A stretch of 64,000 nt of DNA, from positions 62,001 to 126,000 of the forward strand of contig NZ_JAHBRW010000003.1 of NCBI RefSeq assembly GCF_018398315.1. The letters are read 5' to 3'. The translations under genes were made by a program, and so were the position numbers. This document shows, in pieces, positions 33,391-42,322 of the stretch. Source of the DNA: Chelatococcus sp. YT9 (GTDB lineage Bacteria; Pseudomonadota; Alphaproteobacteria; Rhizobiales; Beijerinckiaceae). The notes beneath the pieces were generated by a model. The model worked only from the letters and a program-made list of their open reading frames with translations, did no database searches and was not told the DNA's origin. The stretch's first letter is position 1. Each line of letters begins with the position of its first letter.

Positions 33391-34509
33391 TTACACTGCC
33401 TTCTCCAGCAGCGTCTTCGCCTTCCCCTCCAGTTCAAGGCGCGTATCCTGATGCGCCTTGGTGCGGGCATGCGCGGTCATGCCCTGCACGAAATCGAAGA
33501 TGCTTTCCGGAGGGCGGCCTTCCTCCTGCAAGACGGTCTCGATGATCTTGCCGGTCTCGGCCTTGCTGAACCCGCGCTTGCGCAGGAAACTTTCGCGGTC
33601 CTCGTCGGTGCGGGCGACGATCTTCTCTCGCGCCGCCTTGATGCCGGCGACGAACGGCGCGGGCGAGGAATTGGCAAAGCTGGTCAGCGCCGGGGCCGCT
33701 TCATGGGCGAAGCGCTGCGCGGCGAACTTGCTGTGCCGGATGGTGATTTCCTCGAAGCCGTCCGCGCCCCAAAGATTGCGGTTCATGCACACGGCGCGCA
33801 GGTAGAAGCTCGCGATTCCCAAGGTCTTCGATCCGACTTCGCTGTTCCAGCAATAGAAGCCTCGGAAATACAAATCCGGCTCTCCGTTCGGCAGGCGTCC
33901 GGCCTCGATGGGATGCGTGTCATCCACTAAGAACAGGAACACGTCGCGGTCGCTGGCGTAGAGGGTGGTCGTGTCCTTGGTCACGTCCACGAAGGGATTG
34001 TGCGTCATGGTCGCCCAATCCAGCACGCCCGGCACCTTCCACATGGTGCTACCCGTGCCGTCGCCCGCGATCTTCATCACGGCGGCGACAAGCTCATGGT
34101 CCCAGATGCGGCCATAATCCGGGCCGGTCACGGCGCGAAGCTCGATGCGGCCGTCTTCAGCCTCCAGCATCTTCACAAGCTCGGCGCGATGCGACAGCAA
34201 GCCGTGCTGCAGGTTGATGCCTGCGAGCGGCGCGGGAAGCTGGCGCATGTACGTTGCGGGTGCGCCAACAAGGCTGCACAACTGGCCGAAGCTCCAATGC
34301 GTCGGGGCGACGGGCTGCTCTTGCCCGGGCACGACAAGCGAAAGCCTCTCCGCATCCTCCCGGCTTGCCTCCACGCGGACGGAGCGGCTCACCGGACGCC
34401 CTGTGTATCGGCTGCCACTGACTTTGCGGCCGCCGGGGGGACAATCCTTCGACGTGATCGTTCCGCTTATCGGCCGCGACGCCGTTATCGCACTGGCGGA
34501 TGGCGCCAT
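33391..34509 (-). CDS. DUF932 family protein, N-terminus probably altered
   Basis: The recognisable DUF932 part starts near SRYTGRPVSRSVRVEAS (34410) and runs to the end (FVQGMTAHARTKAHQDTRLE). DUF932 proteins are common cargo of plasmids, phages and ICEs; no activity is established. The first 32 residues from the ATG at 34509 are low-complexity and lie antisense to the neighbouring defence gene, so the true 5' end may have been lost at a junction around 34410-34450. The remaining 340 residues are intact. Confidence 0.82.
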   Translation of the reverse strand: MAPSASAITASRPISGTITSKDCPPGGRKVSGSRYTGRPVSRSVRVEASREDAERLSLVVPGQEQPVAPTHWSFGQLCSLVGAPATYMRQLPAPLAGINLQHGLLSHRAELVKMLEAEDGRIELRAVTGPDYGRIWDHELVAAVMKIAGDGTGSTMWKVPGVLDWATMTHNPFVDVTKDTTTLYASDRDVFLFLVDDTHPIEAGRLPNGEPDLYFRGFYCWNSEVGSKTLGIASFYLRAVCMNRNLWGADGFEEITIRHSKFAAQRFAHEAAPALTSFANSSPAPFVAGIKAAREKIVARTDEDRESFLRKRGFSKAETGKIIETVLQEEGRPPESIFDFVQGMTAHARTKAHQDTRLELEGKAKTLLEKAV

Positions 34510-35806
34510 CCTCCCGCCCGGCCGGCAGATCGATATCGGCGCGTTGCGGGGCGCGGTCGCCGTGTCACCTCGCCGGGCGGTCTTTCATCTTGGCGCGAAG
34601 GGTTCCAAGTCAGGCATCAAGACCGTCGTCGATGGCGAACTCCCCCTTGGCATCCTGCGCGGCGCGATCGATGAGACGCTCGCCACGCTGCCCAATCAGG
34701 ATGATTTGGTAGAGATCGATTTCATCGGCGATTCACGGCCGCCGATCCGCATAAGCCGCTACCGTTACGACCAACTTGCGCGCGACGGCATCATGGTGCG
34801 CTGGCTTCCCCCTTCAGCCCCCTCCGGCACCGCGCCCGTGGCGCGCATGATCCTGGATCCCCGACACGAGCACGCATTGGAATATGCCGAGGACGGGATG
34901 TGGTGGCTCCCGGAGCGGTGCAAGGGACCTTGCCTCGTCTATCTGCGCGACGGCGTCGATGTTGTTTCGCGGCCCCTCCCGGTTGCGCAGCCGGGCGCGC
35001 CCGATGTCTATGCCGGTGTTCTGGTTTCGGCCTTGGCGATGACAGACTACGAGGAACGACAGCGCGCGGTCCTCGACTCGCTCGCCCGGCTCGGACGCGG
35101 CGAGGCCGGGGCAGAAGACCTCAAGTGGTTGCGTGACGCCGCCACCAATCTGAACGGCCTTCCGGCAAGCGCCTTCGATGCCTTGAAGCTGCTGCCTTCG
35201 AGCGCGGAAACCCTTATTCACCTGCTGCTCAGCGCCCGCGATGCGGGAGAACGCAGCATCGTATGGTCATTGCAGAATGAACTGCCATTCCTGTGGTTAG
35301 CCCTGCCGCTCCGCGTCTGGTGGTCAGCGATGGATCGCCAATGCACCGCCTTAACCAGCGCGCTGGAAGGCGCTCTTGGCCGGGAGAAGGCCATGGACGA
35401 GGCGATGGCGTGGCTGCGCGGCGTGTGTGGCGACCTCATTGCGCTGGAGCCTGCCCTCGAAACCATCTTCGCCATGGCCGGACTGCCGATAGGTCAGGCG
35501 ACCGGTAGTCCATCGCTCCGGGATTTGACGAGCGGTTACATCCGGGACCAGCACCAGCGGGGCGGCGATGCGCCCAACGATCTCGCGGCGCGCCTCGCTT
35601 CGATCGGGCTGAAGCTTCCGCCCGAAATCGAAACGAAATCCCACGCGGATTTTGCCCGCCTCTTTGCTCCTGTCCTGCTCGCCGCAAGTGCCCGCGAAAA
35701 ACTCGTGCTCGACCGCGAACAGGCCTTGATCGCCCGCCGGACGCTCCGCGAAGACCCGACATACGCGTCGGGCGCCTGGCCTCATCTCCTAAAATTCTAC
35801 AGTTGA
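34454..35806 (+). CDS. Druantia DruH-like protein, 5'-truncated
   Basis: From about 34454 an open frame encodes 450 residues (VIVPLIGRDAVIALADGAIL onwards) ending 7 bases before the helicase gene. There is no convincing start codon, and the upstream frame is antisense to DUF932. In Druantia type III systems, a large DruH protein precedes the DruE helicase in the same orientation, and this protein is in that position. The identification rests on context and on partial resemblance, so it is tentative. At less than half of usual DruH length, it is probably a remnant. Confidence 0.5.
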   Translation: MIVPLIGRDAVIALADGAILPPGRQIDIGALRGAVAVSPRRAVFHLGAKGSKSGIKTVVDGELPLGILRGAIDETLATLPNQDDLVEIDFIGDSRPPIRISRYRYDQLARDGIMVRWLPPSAPSGTAPVARMILDPRHEHALEYAEDGMWWLPERCKGPCLVYLRDGVDVVSRPLPVAQPGAPDVYAGVLVSALAMTDYEERQRAVLDSLARLGRGEAGAEDLKWLRDAATNLNGLPASAFDALKLLPSSAETLIHLLLSARDAGERSIVWSLQNELPFLWLALPLRVWWSAMDRQCTALTSALEGALGREKAMDEAMAWLRGVCGDLIALEPALETIFAMAGLPIGQATGSPSLRDLTSGYIRDQHQRGGDAPNDLAARLASIGLKLPPEIETKSHADFARLFAPVLLAASAREKLVLDREQALIARRTLREDPTYASGAWPHLLKFYS

Positions 35807-35813
35807 GCGTGAC

Positions 35814-38800
35814 ATGACACCATTCGAGGTTCTGAATGAAGTAAAGCGGCGAAGCGCCGAGGCGGTGATTGCGCAATCGGGGCTTGCGCATGAAGGGCTC
35901 CGGCGGCATTTGCGCACCCTCCTTGGCGGCGACAATCCGGCGATCGGCGCCATGCTTCAGGAGCCGGTGCTCGAAGGCGCGCACCCGTTCGTCACTGCCG
36001 CCGCGACGATGGCGGCGCTCGCTGGCCCCCTCCTGCACCCTGACCTGGTGGCGGCGTTGGACAGTCTGCCCGCGGGCCACGACTATCGCTTTCCGCGCAC
36101 CCGCAAGCCATTCCTCCACCAGGCCGATGCCTGGCGCCTGCTTGCGGAAGCCGAACCCCAGTCGGTGTTGGTCACCTCGGGCACGGGATCCGGAAAAACG
36201 GAATGCTTTCTCTTTCCGATCCTGAGCGACCTGGTCACGCAGGCGCAGGGGCGACGCGAGCCGCTCGAAGGCGTGCAGGCGATTATGCTCTATCCCCTCA
36301 ATGCGCTGATCGAGAGCCAGCGCGAACGACTCTCTGCCTGGACGCAGCCTTTCGGCGGCAGGGTTCGCTATTGCCTCTACAATGGCGATTTGCCGCGCGC
36401 CGCAAAGGAGTCGGAACGCCGCCGCACGCCGGAAGAGGTCATCGACCGGGAGCGGCTGCGCGCCAGCCCGCCGCCGCTTCTTGTCACCAACATCACCATG
36501 CTTGAATACATGCTGGCCCGCGCCGAAGACCGGCCGATTATCGACGCCTCGCAGGGCAAGTTGAAATGGATCGTGCTCGACGAGGCCCATTCGTTGGTCG
36601 GTGCGGCGGCGGCCGAAATCGCGTTGCTACTGCGGCGCGTCATGCTCGCCTTTTCCGTGAAGCCGGAAGAGGTTCGCTTCGTCGCCACCTCGGCCACCAT
36701 TGGCTCGGGCGAGAATGTGCGCCAGCAGCTTCAGCGCTTCCTCGCCGACGTCGCCGGCATTCCGGACGATCGCGTCCACGTCATCGAGGGGCGGCGCCGG
36801 ATGCCGCGGCGCCCTGAGGGCGCTCACGTCCGTTCGCCTGTCGACATCCGCGCCGCAGAGCCGGCCGTGCTTTACGATATTCTCGGCCGCGACCCGAACA
36901 CGTGGCGGCTCGTCGAGTGGTTGTTCGATGGCAGCGTGGCACTCGCGGACTTTGACGCGCCCGCGAAGACATACGGTGTCGATGCGGCCGATCTCATCTT
37001 TGCGATGTCGCGCGCGGCGCGGAATCCTGCCGATATGGAGGAAGAACGTCTCGCGCCGATCCGGCTTCATGCCTTTGAGCGCGCCGTTCCCGGCATTTGG
37101 AGCTGCATCAATCCGGCCTGCTCGCAAAGGCCGCCGGACTGGCCCTTTGGCCGCATCCTCCCGGAGCGCGCCGACGAATGCCCATCCTGCGGCGCGCCGG
37201 TCCTGGAGGTGGTCAGCTGTTTTGAATGCGGTGAGGCCTTCCTGCAGGGGGTCGAGGCAGGTCCACGCCTGGCGGCGCCGCTGCGCAATCCGCCGCGGGA
37301 TGAGTTCGCCTTCGACAGCGCCCGCGAGAACGATGGTGGGCCGGAAGATGCGGATGACGCCGAAGACGACGCAGCGCAACAGGAGGACGTCCCCGCCTGG
37401 GACCGCCTTTTTGCAGCCAATCCGACCCCAGCCGCCCGGGGTTTCTGGCTCGACGAAAAGGCCGGCTGGCGCGTTGCCGACGGGCCAGGCGATGGTGGGC
37501 TGTCGCTCCGGTACGAGGAGCACCACGGACCGCGCGTTTGCCCGCACTGCAGCCCGACGGGACGCCAAGGTCCCGAGCTGATCCGGCCGCTCCGCTTCGG
37601 CGCGCCCTTCATCCTCGGTAACGCGGCCCCGATCCTGCTCGAAGGTGTAGAGCCCGCCAAGGCTGAGGCAGGTGAGAAGCTTCCTTCCGCAGGGCGCCGA
37701 CTGCTCTCCTTTACCGATACCCTCTCCTACGTTCCACCGGAAGATCCGGTTGTCTCCACGCGTGATGTGGCGTGGCAAAGTCTACCAGTGCCTGAGCTCG
37801 GGCGTTACCGGTGCAGCCGCGAGGGCCTGGTCTACTATTCCAATCGCGGCGGGCCGGGCGGCTCCGGCTACGCGATCTGTCTCCAGTGCGGCCGGGCCGA
37901 AGCCGATAGCGACAATCGCGGGCTGTCGTCACCCCTGCCGGCGCTCGTCGACCACAAGCCGCTGCGTTACCGGAAGGGCCAAGACCTGTGCCCGGGCAAC
38001 GACAAGCCTTTCAGCATCAAGCGTAACCTCGCGCTCGGCCTGGAAATCACAACCGACGTCTTCGAACTTCAGCCGCGGCACACGTTGCGCCGGGCCGGCG
38101 CCAATGCGCTCGTGATCGCGCTGCGGGAGGCGCTTGCCCAGGAACTCGGCGTCGAGGCTGACGAAATGGGCTTCGCCGTCGGCCAGAGCCAGAATGCGCT
38201 CGGGGCACCGGCCGTGTCTTTGTTCCTATTCGATCGGGCCGCCGGCGGCGCCGGCTTCGCGGTGTCGTTTGAGCATCTGATGCGCCCGGTCATCCGCCGC
38301 GCCGAGCAGATACTCGATTGCGAAACGCCCGGATGTGAAAAGGCTTGCGCGGCATGTGTGCTCACCTCCGACGCGCCTGGCGGCAAGGATGAGCTCGACC
38401 GAACCGCAGCGCTGGCATTTCTTCGGACGCATCTCAAATTCCCGGACGAGCTCGGCCCGGACGAGCGCTTCGTCGATGGCGCTGGCCTGTCCCTCGCGCC
38501 GCTCGACGAGATTGACCGTGAACTCCGCCTTTCCGCACGTTCGACCCTGACTGTCTTCCTGCCCGACCGGAGCAACCCCGCCGCCTTCCAGGATTGGCCC
38601 CTCGCCGCAGAACTGCTGGATTGGCGGAAGCGTGGTCATGGTACGCAGCTCGCACTCGCGCCGGCGCTCCTCGCTACACTTACCCCGGCGGAAAAGCTCG
38701 GCCTTCGTGACTTCGCGTTGCAACACAATGTTGGGCTCGCCACGGCAGAGGCACCGGCGTTTCCGAACGGCGCGCATGCGCTGGCGATAGTCGATACCGA

Positions 38801-39569
38801 AGGGGACTCCAGCCGAATCTGGGCGACGCGCGAGGCCGAGCCACGCGTCCCCGGCCCTGCGTGGGGACGTCCCATCGGCCACCCCGTCGTCAGAGGAAGC
38901 GCGTCGATCGCTATGTCATTCGCTGCAGTGGACCTGGACGCGCTCCTTCCGCCTCCGGGGGCGCAGCTACGCCAGATCGGCACGGAACTCGACTGCGATC
39001 TTGCCACGTTTGGCACCCGCGCATCCAAGATCATCGTCGAACTGCTGATGAAATGCGGCAGCTGGCCGAAAGCGGGCATCGCACAGGCAGTCTACCGGGA
39101 CTCTTATGTGTCCTCGCCTTTGGTGACGCGCCTGCTGATCGACACGATGAAGCAGATCTTCTCACAGTCTGGCGCTACGGAGGCCGCCCTCGTCATTGAG
39201 ACTCGTTCACCGCGTCCCAAAGACGTACGCGGAGATCCTTGGCAAATTTGGCACGATTGGCGCGACGCTGCCGATCAGAAAGCGGTCATCGAATTGTTCG
39301 GCAAGCAGCGCGGCGTTCGGGTTTCCCTGCGTCAAATGGATGTGCCGCATGGCCGCTACCTCGATATCGATTTCGCCGACGGCAGTACCGCGACGATCGT
39401 GCTGGATCAAGGATTCGGCGCTTGGGCGCCACCCCGGCAAGTTACTGTTCGCTACGACTTTGCGATCGATGCCACGACCCAGGTAAGGCGGCTGGCAACG
39501 GTGAACGCCATTCTTGAACGACGCGGGGTTGGTAAAACCTATTTCGTCGCAACGTCAGGTAAGACGTAA
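35814..39569 (+). CDS. DruE-like DEAD/DEAH helicase with DUF1998, second helicase lobe missing
   Basis: The 1,251-residue protein has lobe 1 motifs: GTGSGKT near residue 123, VLDEAHSLVG near 254 and ATSATIGSG near 293. After GRRLLSFTD (about 630) intact relatives continue SRQGTAR and a second RecA lobe; here the sequence jumps to TLSYVPPEDP. No QxxGRxxR-type motif VI occurs anywhere. The C-terminal DUF1998 zinc region is present (CETPGCEKACAACV near 838). Druantia DruE proteins are about 1,800-2,100 residues, so several hundred residues appear deleted in frame. It probably cannot function as a helicase. Confidence 0.72.
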   Translation: MTPFEVLNEVKRRSAEAVIAQSGLAHEGLRRHLRTLLGGDNPAIGAMLQEPVLEGAHPFVTAAATMAALAGPLLHPDLVAALDSLPAGHDYRFPRTRKPFLHQADAWRLLAEAEPQSVLVTSGTGSGKTECFLFPILSDLVTQAQGRREPLEGVQAIMLYPLNALIESQRERLSAWTQPFGGRVRYCLYNGDLPRAAKESERRRTPEEVIDRERLRASPPPLLVTNITMLEYMLARAEDRPIIDASQGKLKWIVLDEAHSLVGAAAAEIALLLRRVMLAFSVKPEEVRFVATSATIGSGENVRQQLQRFLADVAGIPDDRVHVIEGRRRMPRRPEGAHVRSPVDIRAAEPAVLYDILGRDPNTWRLVEWLFDGSVALADFDAPAKTYGVDAADLIFAMSRAARNPADMEEERLAPIRLHAFERAVPGIWSCINPACSQRPPDWPFGRILPERADECPSCGAPVLEVVSCFECGEAFLQGVEAGPRLAAPLRNPPRDEFAFDSARENDGGPEDADDAEDDAAQQEDVPAWDRLFAANPTPAARGFWLDEKAGWRVADGPGDGGLSLRYEEHHGPRVCPHCSPTGRQGPELIRPLRFGAPFILGNAAPILLEGVEPAKAEAGEKLPSAGRRLLSFTDTLSYVPPEDPVVSTRDVAWQSLPVPELGRYRCSREGLVYYSNRGGPGGSGYAICLQCGRAEADSDNRGLSSPLPALVDHKPLRYRKGQDLCPGNDKPFSIKRNLALGLEITTDVFELQPRHTLRRAGANALVIALREALAQELGVEADEMGFAVGQSQNALGAPAVSLFLFDRAAGGAGFAVSFEHLMRPVIRRAEQILDCETPGCEKACAACVLTSDAPGGKDELDRTAALAFLRTHLKFPDELGPDERFVDGAGLSLAPLDEIDRELRLSARSTLTVFLPDRSNPAAFQDWPLAAELLDWRKRGHGTQLALAPALLATLTPAEKLGLRDFALQHNVGLATAEAPAFPNGAHALAIVDTEGDSSRIWATREAEPRVPGPAWGRPIGHPVVRGSASIAMSFAAVDLDALLPPPGAQLRQIGTELDCDLATFGTRASKIIVELLMKCGSWPKAGIAQAVYRDSYVSSPLVTRLLIDTMKQIFSQSGATEAALVIETRSPRPKDVRGDPWQIWHDWRDAADQKAVIELFGKQRGVRVSLRQMDVPHGRYLDIDFADGSTATIVLDQGFGAWAPPRQVTVRYDFAIDATTQVRRLATVNAILERRGVGKTYFVATSGKT

Positions 39570-39571
39570 GT

Positions 39572-39781
39572 TCAAGAATGGGCCTCGACATAGCTTCTGA
39601 GCGTCGAAAGGTACATGTCCGCCTGTTTCTCGATCTTGGACACAGAAGGCTGTTTGATGTTGAGAGTGGTGGCAATGTCTTCCTGAGCTCTGCCGGTGAT
39701 CTCGCGAAGCTCGCGAAGGCCATCCACCTCCTACTTCAGTTCCAGATAGAGGGCCTCAATGACCTCAAAATTCGAACTCAC
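39572..39781 (-). pseudogene. XRE-family antitoxin remnant with an in-frame stop
   Basis: The minus strand from GTG at 39781 reads SSNFEVIEALYLELK, an amber TAG at 39731-39733, then VDGLRELREITGRAQEDIAT and IKQPSVSKIEKQADMYLSTL, and ends at TGA 39572-39574. This is the helix-turn-helix of HigA-like antitoxins (…PSVSKIEK…LSTLRSYVEA). The nonsense codon and the abrupt end next to the helicase gene suggest a broken toxin-antitoxin gene. No toxin gene is visible. Confidence 0.65.
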
Positions 39782-39804
39782 GAGCCCAATCACGTACGTC
39801 TAGA

Positions 39805-41163
39805 CTAGGCAGCAAGGCGTTCCTCTCCTTCGTTCTCAGCAGCTTGCCCGCCAACGGCTTTGAGGAGGAAACGGGCGAGCTGCGCTTTCCGGGAATCCCG
39901 ATCGAGTGCATAGGCCGTCTGCTTAAACTCGATACCGTCGAGAAGACCTTGGATGTATCCCGCGATCGTGTCCGCAGCCATGATGAGGGCGGTATCGAGC
40001 GCGTGAATGTACTTGCTTGTCACGGAGCCTTTGGCGTGCCCGACCAAGGCGGCGATCGTGACTTCGGTGAACCCCAGATCGTTTGCGATGCTGGCAAAGC
40101 TATGGCGCAACACATGAGGTGTCACGTCCGACAACGGCGAGTCCTTGAATATTTGCTCCCAGTGGTTTGGGAAGCTGCCGAAGGCGTTGTCCTCGTCCTG
40201 TCCGGAGAAGACATACGTGCCCGTCGTACTCTTGCGCCGTTCCTCCAGAAACTCGACCACTGGCAAGCCCACCGGGCGGATGGACACGCCTTCCTTGCTG
40301 TCCTTCAGGCGCAGGCAACTTCCGTCCGTATCTGCCTCGCTCCACATGAGACCGATGATCTCGCTGCGGCGGCAGCCGGTGAGCGCAATCTGCCGGATGA
40401 TATCGACGGTGACGACGTACTTTTCGATCGTCGCCGCCTCGCGCAGCATCTGCCCGAGCGTGCGATACTCCGCCTCTGTAAGGCGGCGGTTCCGGACATT
40501 GTCCTTGGGCTTCTTGATGCCGTGCGCCGGATTGCGCTCGATAATGCCGGCCTCGACGGCATAGGTGAGGATGCCACCGAGGAGACCGACAGTGCGGGTC
40601 GCCGTTCCCGCGCCACCGCGGACGATCGCCTTTCCGCGCAGCTTCTTGGTCTTGACCGAAACCCGCGTCTTTCCGGCCATGATGTCCTTCAGGACCTTGT
40701 TGATGTCGGCCTTTGTGAGATCTTTGACCCGCCGCGTGCCGATGAGCGGGATGATGTGCCGGTGGATTCGGCCAGTGTCTGTTCCAATTGTCGTCGACTT
40801 CTTTGGACGACCGCCCTTACCAAGGATGAGGCCAGCCTCGAGATCGTTGAGATAGAGGTTGCACAACTCCTTGACGGTAATCGCCTTGTGGTCGAGTTGG
40901 CGCTCCTCAGCGGGATTGTCTCCGTTCGCAATTCGGCCCAACTGGATTTTGGCTTCCTGTCGCGCTGTCTCTGGCGTCCATACGCCATGCAGCCCGATGG
41001 TGTAGCGTCGCGAACGACCGGCAGCTCGATACTGAAGGACGTAGCTGCGCTTGCCGGAAGCGAACACGCGAAGGCCAAATCCGGGCAGCTCGTCATCCCA
41101 GATGACGTAATCCTTCTCGCGCACCGCAGCCGCATCGACGACCCTTTTCGTGAGCTTAGGCAC
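39805..41163 (-). CDS. int: Tyrosine site-specific integrase (DUF4102 arm-binding type)
   Basis: The 452-residue protein has the N-terminal DUF4102 arm-binding domain (LPGFGLRVFASGKRSYVLQY) and a phage-integrase catalytic domain with TGCRRSEI near residue 263, HVLRHSFAS near 352, LVGHAKG near 377 and the nucleophile Tyr in SKYIH near 384. It belongs to the P4/ICE integrase type that usually inserts at tRNA genes. No tRNA gene is adjacent here. It may be the integrase of the ICE or of a smaller island carrying the Druantia-like genes. Confidence 0.92.
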   Translation of the reverse strand: MPKLTKRVVDAAAVREKDYVIWDDELPGFGLRVFASGKRSYVLQYRAAGRSRRYTIGLHGVWTPETARQEAKIQLGRIANGDNPAEERQLDHKAITVKELCNLYLNDLEAGLILGKGGRPKKSTTIGTDTGRIHRHIIPLIGTRRVKDLTKADINKVLKDIMAGKTRVSVKTKKLRGKAIVRGGAGTATRTVGLLGGILTYAVEAGIIERNPAHGIKKPKDNVRNRRLTEAEYRTLGQMLREAATIEKYVVTVDIIRQIALTGCRRSEIIGLMWSEADTDGSCLRLKDSKEGVSIRPVGLPVVEFLEERRKSTTGTYVFSGQDEDNAFGSFPNHWEQIFKDSPLSDVTPHVLRHSFASIANDLGFTEVTIAALVGHAKGSVTSKYIHALDTALIMAADTIAGYIQGLLDGIEFKQTAYALDRDSRKAQLARFLLKAVGGQAAENEGEERLAA

Positions 41164-41193
41164 AGCCTTCCTCCGACCTCAGCGCCCTTTCTC

Positions 41194-41308
41194 GCGTAAG
41201 CACTGCGTAAGCAGCGGGACGGAAATCAGGGCGAACCTTCGGATACGACTGTTGTGCCGAAATTACCGAATTTCTAGGCGTATCAAATAGATAGCGTATC
41301 ATAGCGTG
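41194..41308. repeat. Short direct repeats upstream of the integrase, candidate arm sites
   Basis: GCGTAAGCA occurs at 41194-41202 and 41205-41213 (11-bp period). GCGTATCA occurs at 41279-41286 and 41294-41301, and ATAGCGT at 41292-41298 and 41302-41308. The segment from about 41240 is more AT-rich than its surroundings. Paired short repeats beside an integrase start are expected of arm-type integrase or excisionase sites. The core att site was not identified. Confidence 0.35.
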
Positions 41309-41335
41309 CCCTATCGCGTTTTTCGGATGGGCAGG

Positions 41336-42250
41336 TTAAATTGCTCCGAAGGCAGCGGTCGGCCGGGCGGCAATGACCTCGTCGACCGAGCCGCTGCCCT
41401 TCTTCAGCCGGGCGACGTTGTCGCGGATCGCGACCAGCATGTCGCGATAGGCAATCAGTTCGGCCTTGTTGCCGAGAGGCTTGCCGTGGCCGGAAATGAC
41501 GATGGTGTCATTGTCGGCGGTGGCGAGGTTAGCTTCCGCCGCGGCGATCATGCCGTTGATGTTGCCGCCGGTCGAATAGTCGATGAAGGGGTAAAGACCG
41601 TTCCAGAAGGTGTCGCCGCATTGAAGGATATTCGACTCCCCGATAACGACCGAAATGTCGCTGTCGGTATGCGCCGGGCCGTAATGCTTCAGCGAGATCG
41701 TCTTCCCGTTCCGCTTGAGCTGCTTTTCAGTGTCGAACACGTCCGTAGGGATCGCGGCGAGCGCCGCCGGGTTGAACGTGAAGTCCCAATCCTCGACCCT
41801 CTGCGTGGCGAGCAAACGCTTGTGAGTGTTGGACTGGGCGATGATGGACGCCCCTTCCTGGCTCAGCCATTCGTTGCCGTCGGTGTGGTCGAAGTGCCAA
41901 TGGGTATTGATGAGCGTGGTGACGGGCTCTTTGCTCAGCCGATTGGCGGCCTCGATGATGCGTGGCCGCGTCCCGGTAATGCCGGCATCGATGAAGACCT
42001 TGCCGTCCGATCCGGTGATGAGGCCGATATTGCCGCCCGAGCCTTCGAGCACACTCACATTGTCGCGGGCCTTGTGGACCGTGATCCTGGCCTTTGCGGC
42101 CTCGTCCCGGAAGACGTCGACCAGGTTCCTTGCCTGGGCGAAGGCCTCGGAAGGGGTCAGCCATCCCCCGGTCGCGGCGGCACCGGTGGCAACGACACAA
42201 CAGAGGCAGAAGCCGCGCCTTGAAAAGAGGTGTTTATTCGTCGGTGACAT
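41336..42250 (-). CDS. Exported MBL-fold metallohydrolase
   Basis: The 304-residue protein begins with a twin-arginine signal (SRRGFCLCCVV, cleavage after about residue 39, EAFAQ). The metallo-beta-lactamase fold is shown by NTHWHFDHTDGN near residue 118 (HxHxDH) and by GPAHTDSDISV and ISGHGKP further on. It is close to periplasmic MBL proteins of the QuiP/SoxH-like groups. The substrate is unknown. It lies downstream of the royal-jelly-family gene on the same strand. Confidence 0.86.
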   Translation of the reverse strand: MSPTNKHLFSRRGFCLCCVVATGAAATGGWLTPSEAFAQARNLVDVFRDEAAKARITVHKARDNVSVLEGSGGNIGLITGSDGKVFIDAGITGTRPRIIEAANRLSKEPVTTLINTHWHFDHTDGNEWLSQEGASIIAQSNTHKRLLATQRVEDWDFTFNPAALAAIPTDVFDTEKQLKRNGKTISLKHYGPAHTDSDISVVIGESNILQCGDTFWNGLYPFIDYSTGGNINGMIAAAEANLATADNDTIVISGHGKPLGNKAELIAYRDMLVAIRDNVARLKKGSGSVDEVIAARPTAAFGAI

Positions 42251-42322
42251 CTGCGCGTAACTTTCGCTTTAGATGAGGTGGATGGTTGGTTCGGGACTTT
42301 GAAGCGCAACGGCGCAGTAGAA

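Noticed and set aside
39805-41335. tRNA-borne attachment site next to the integrase
   Set aside because: No cloverleaf or tRNA 3' end could be recognised on either side of the integrase gene.
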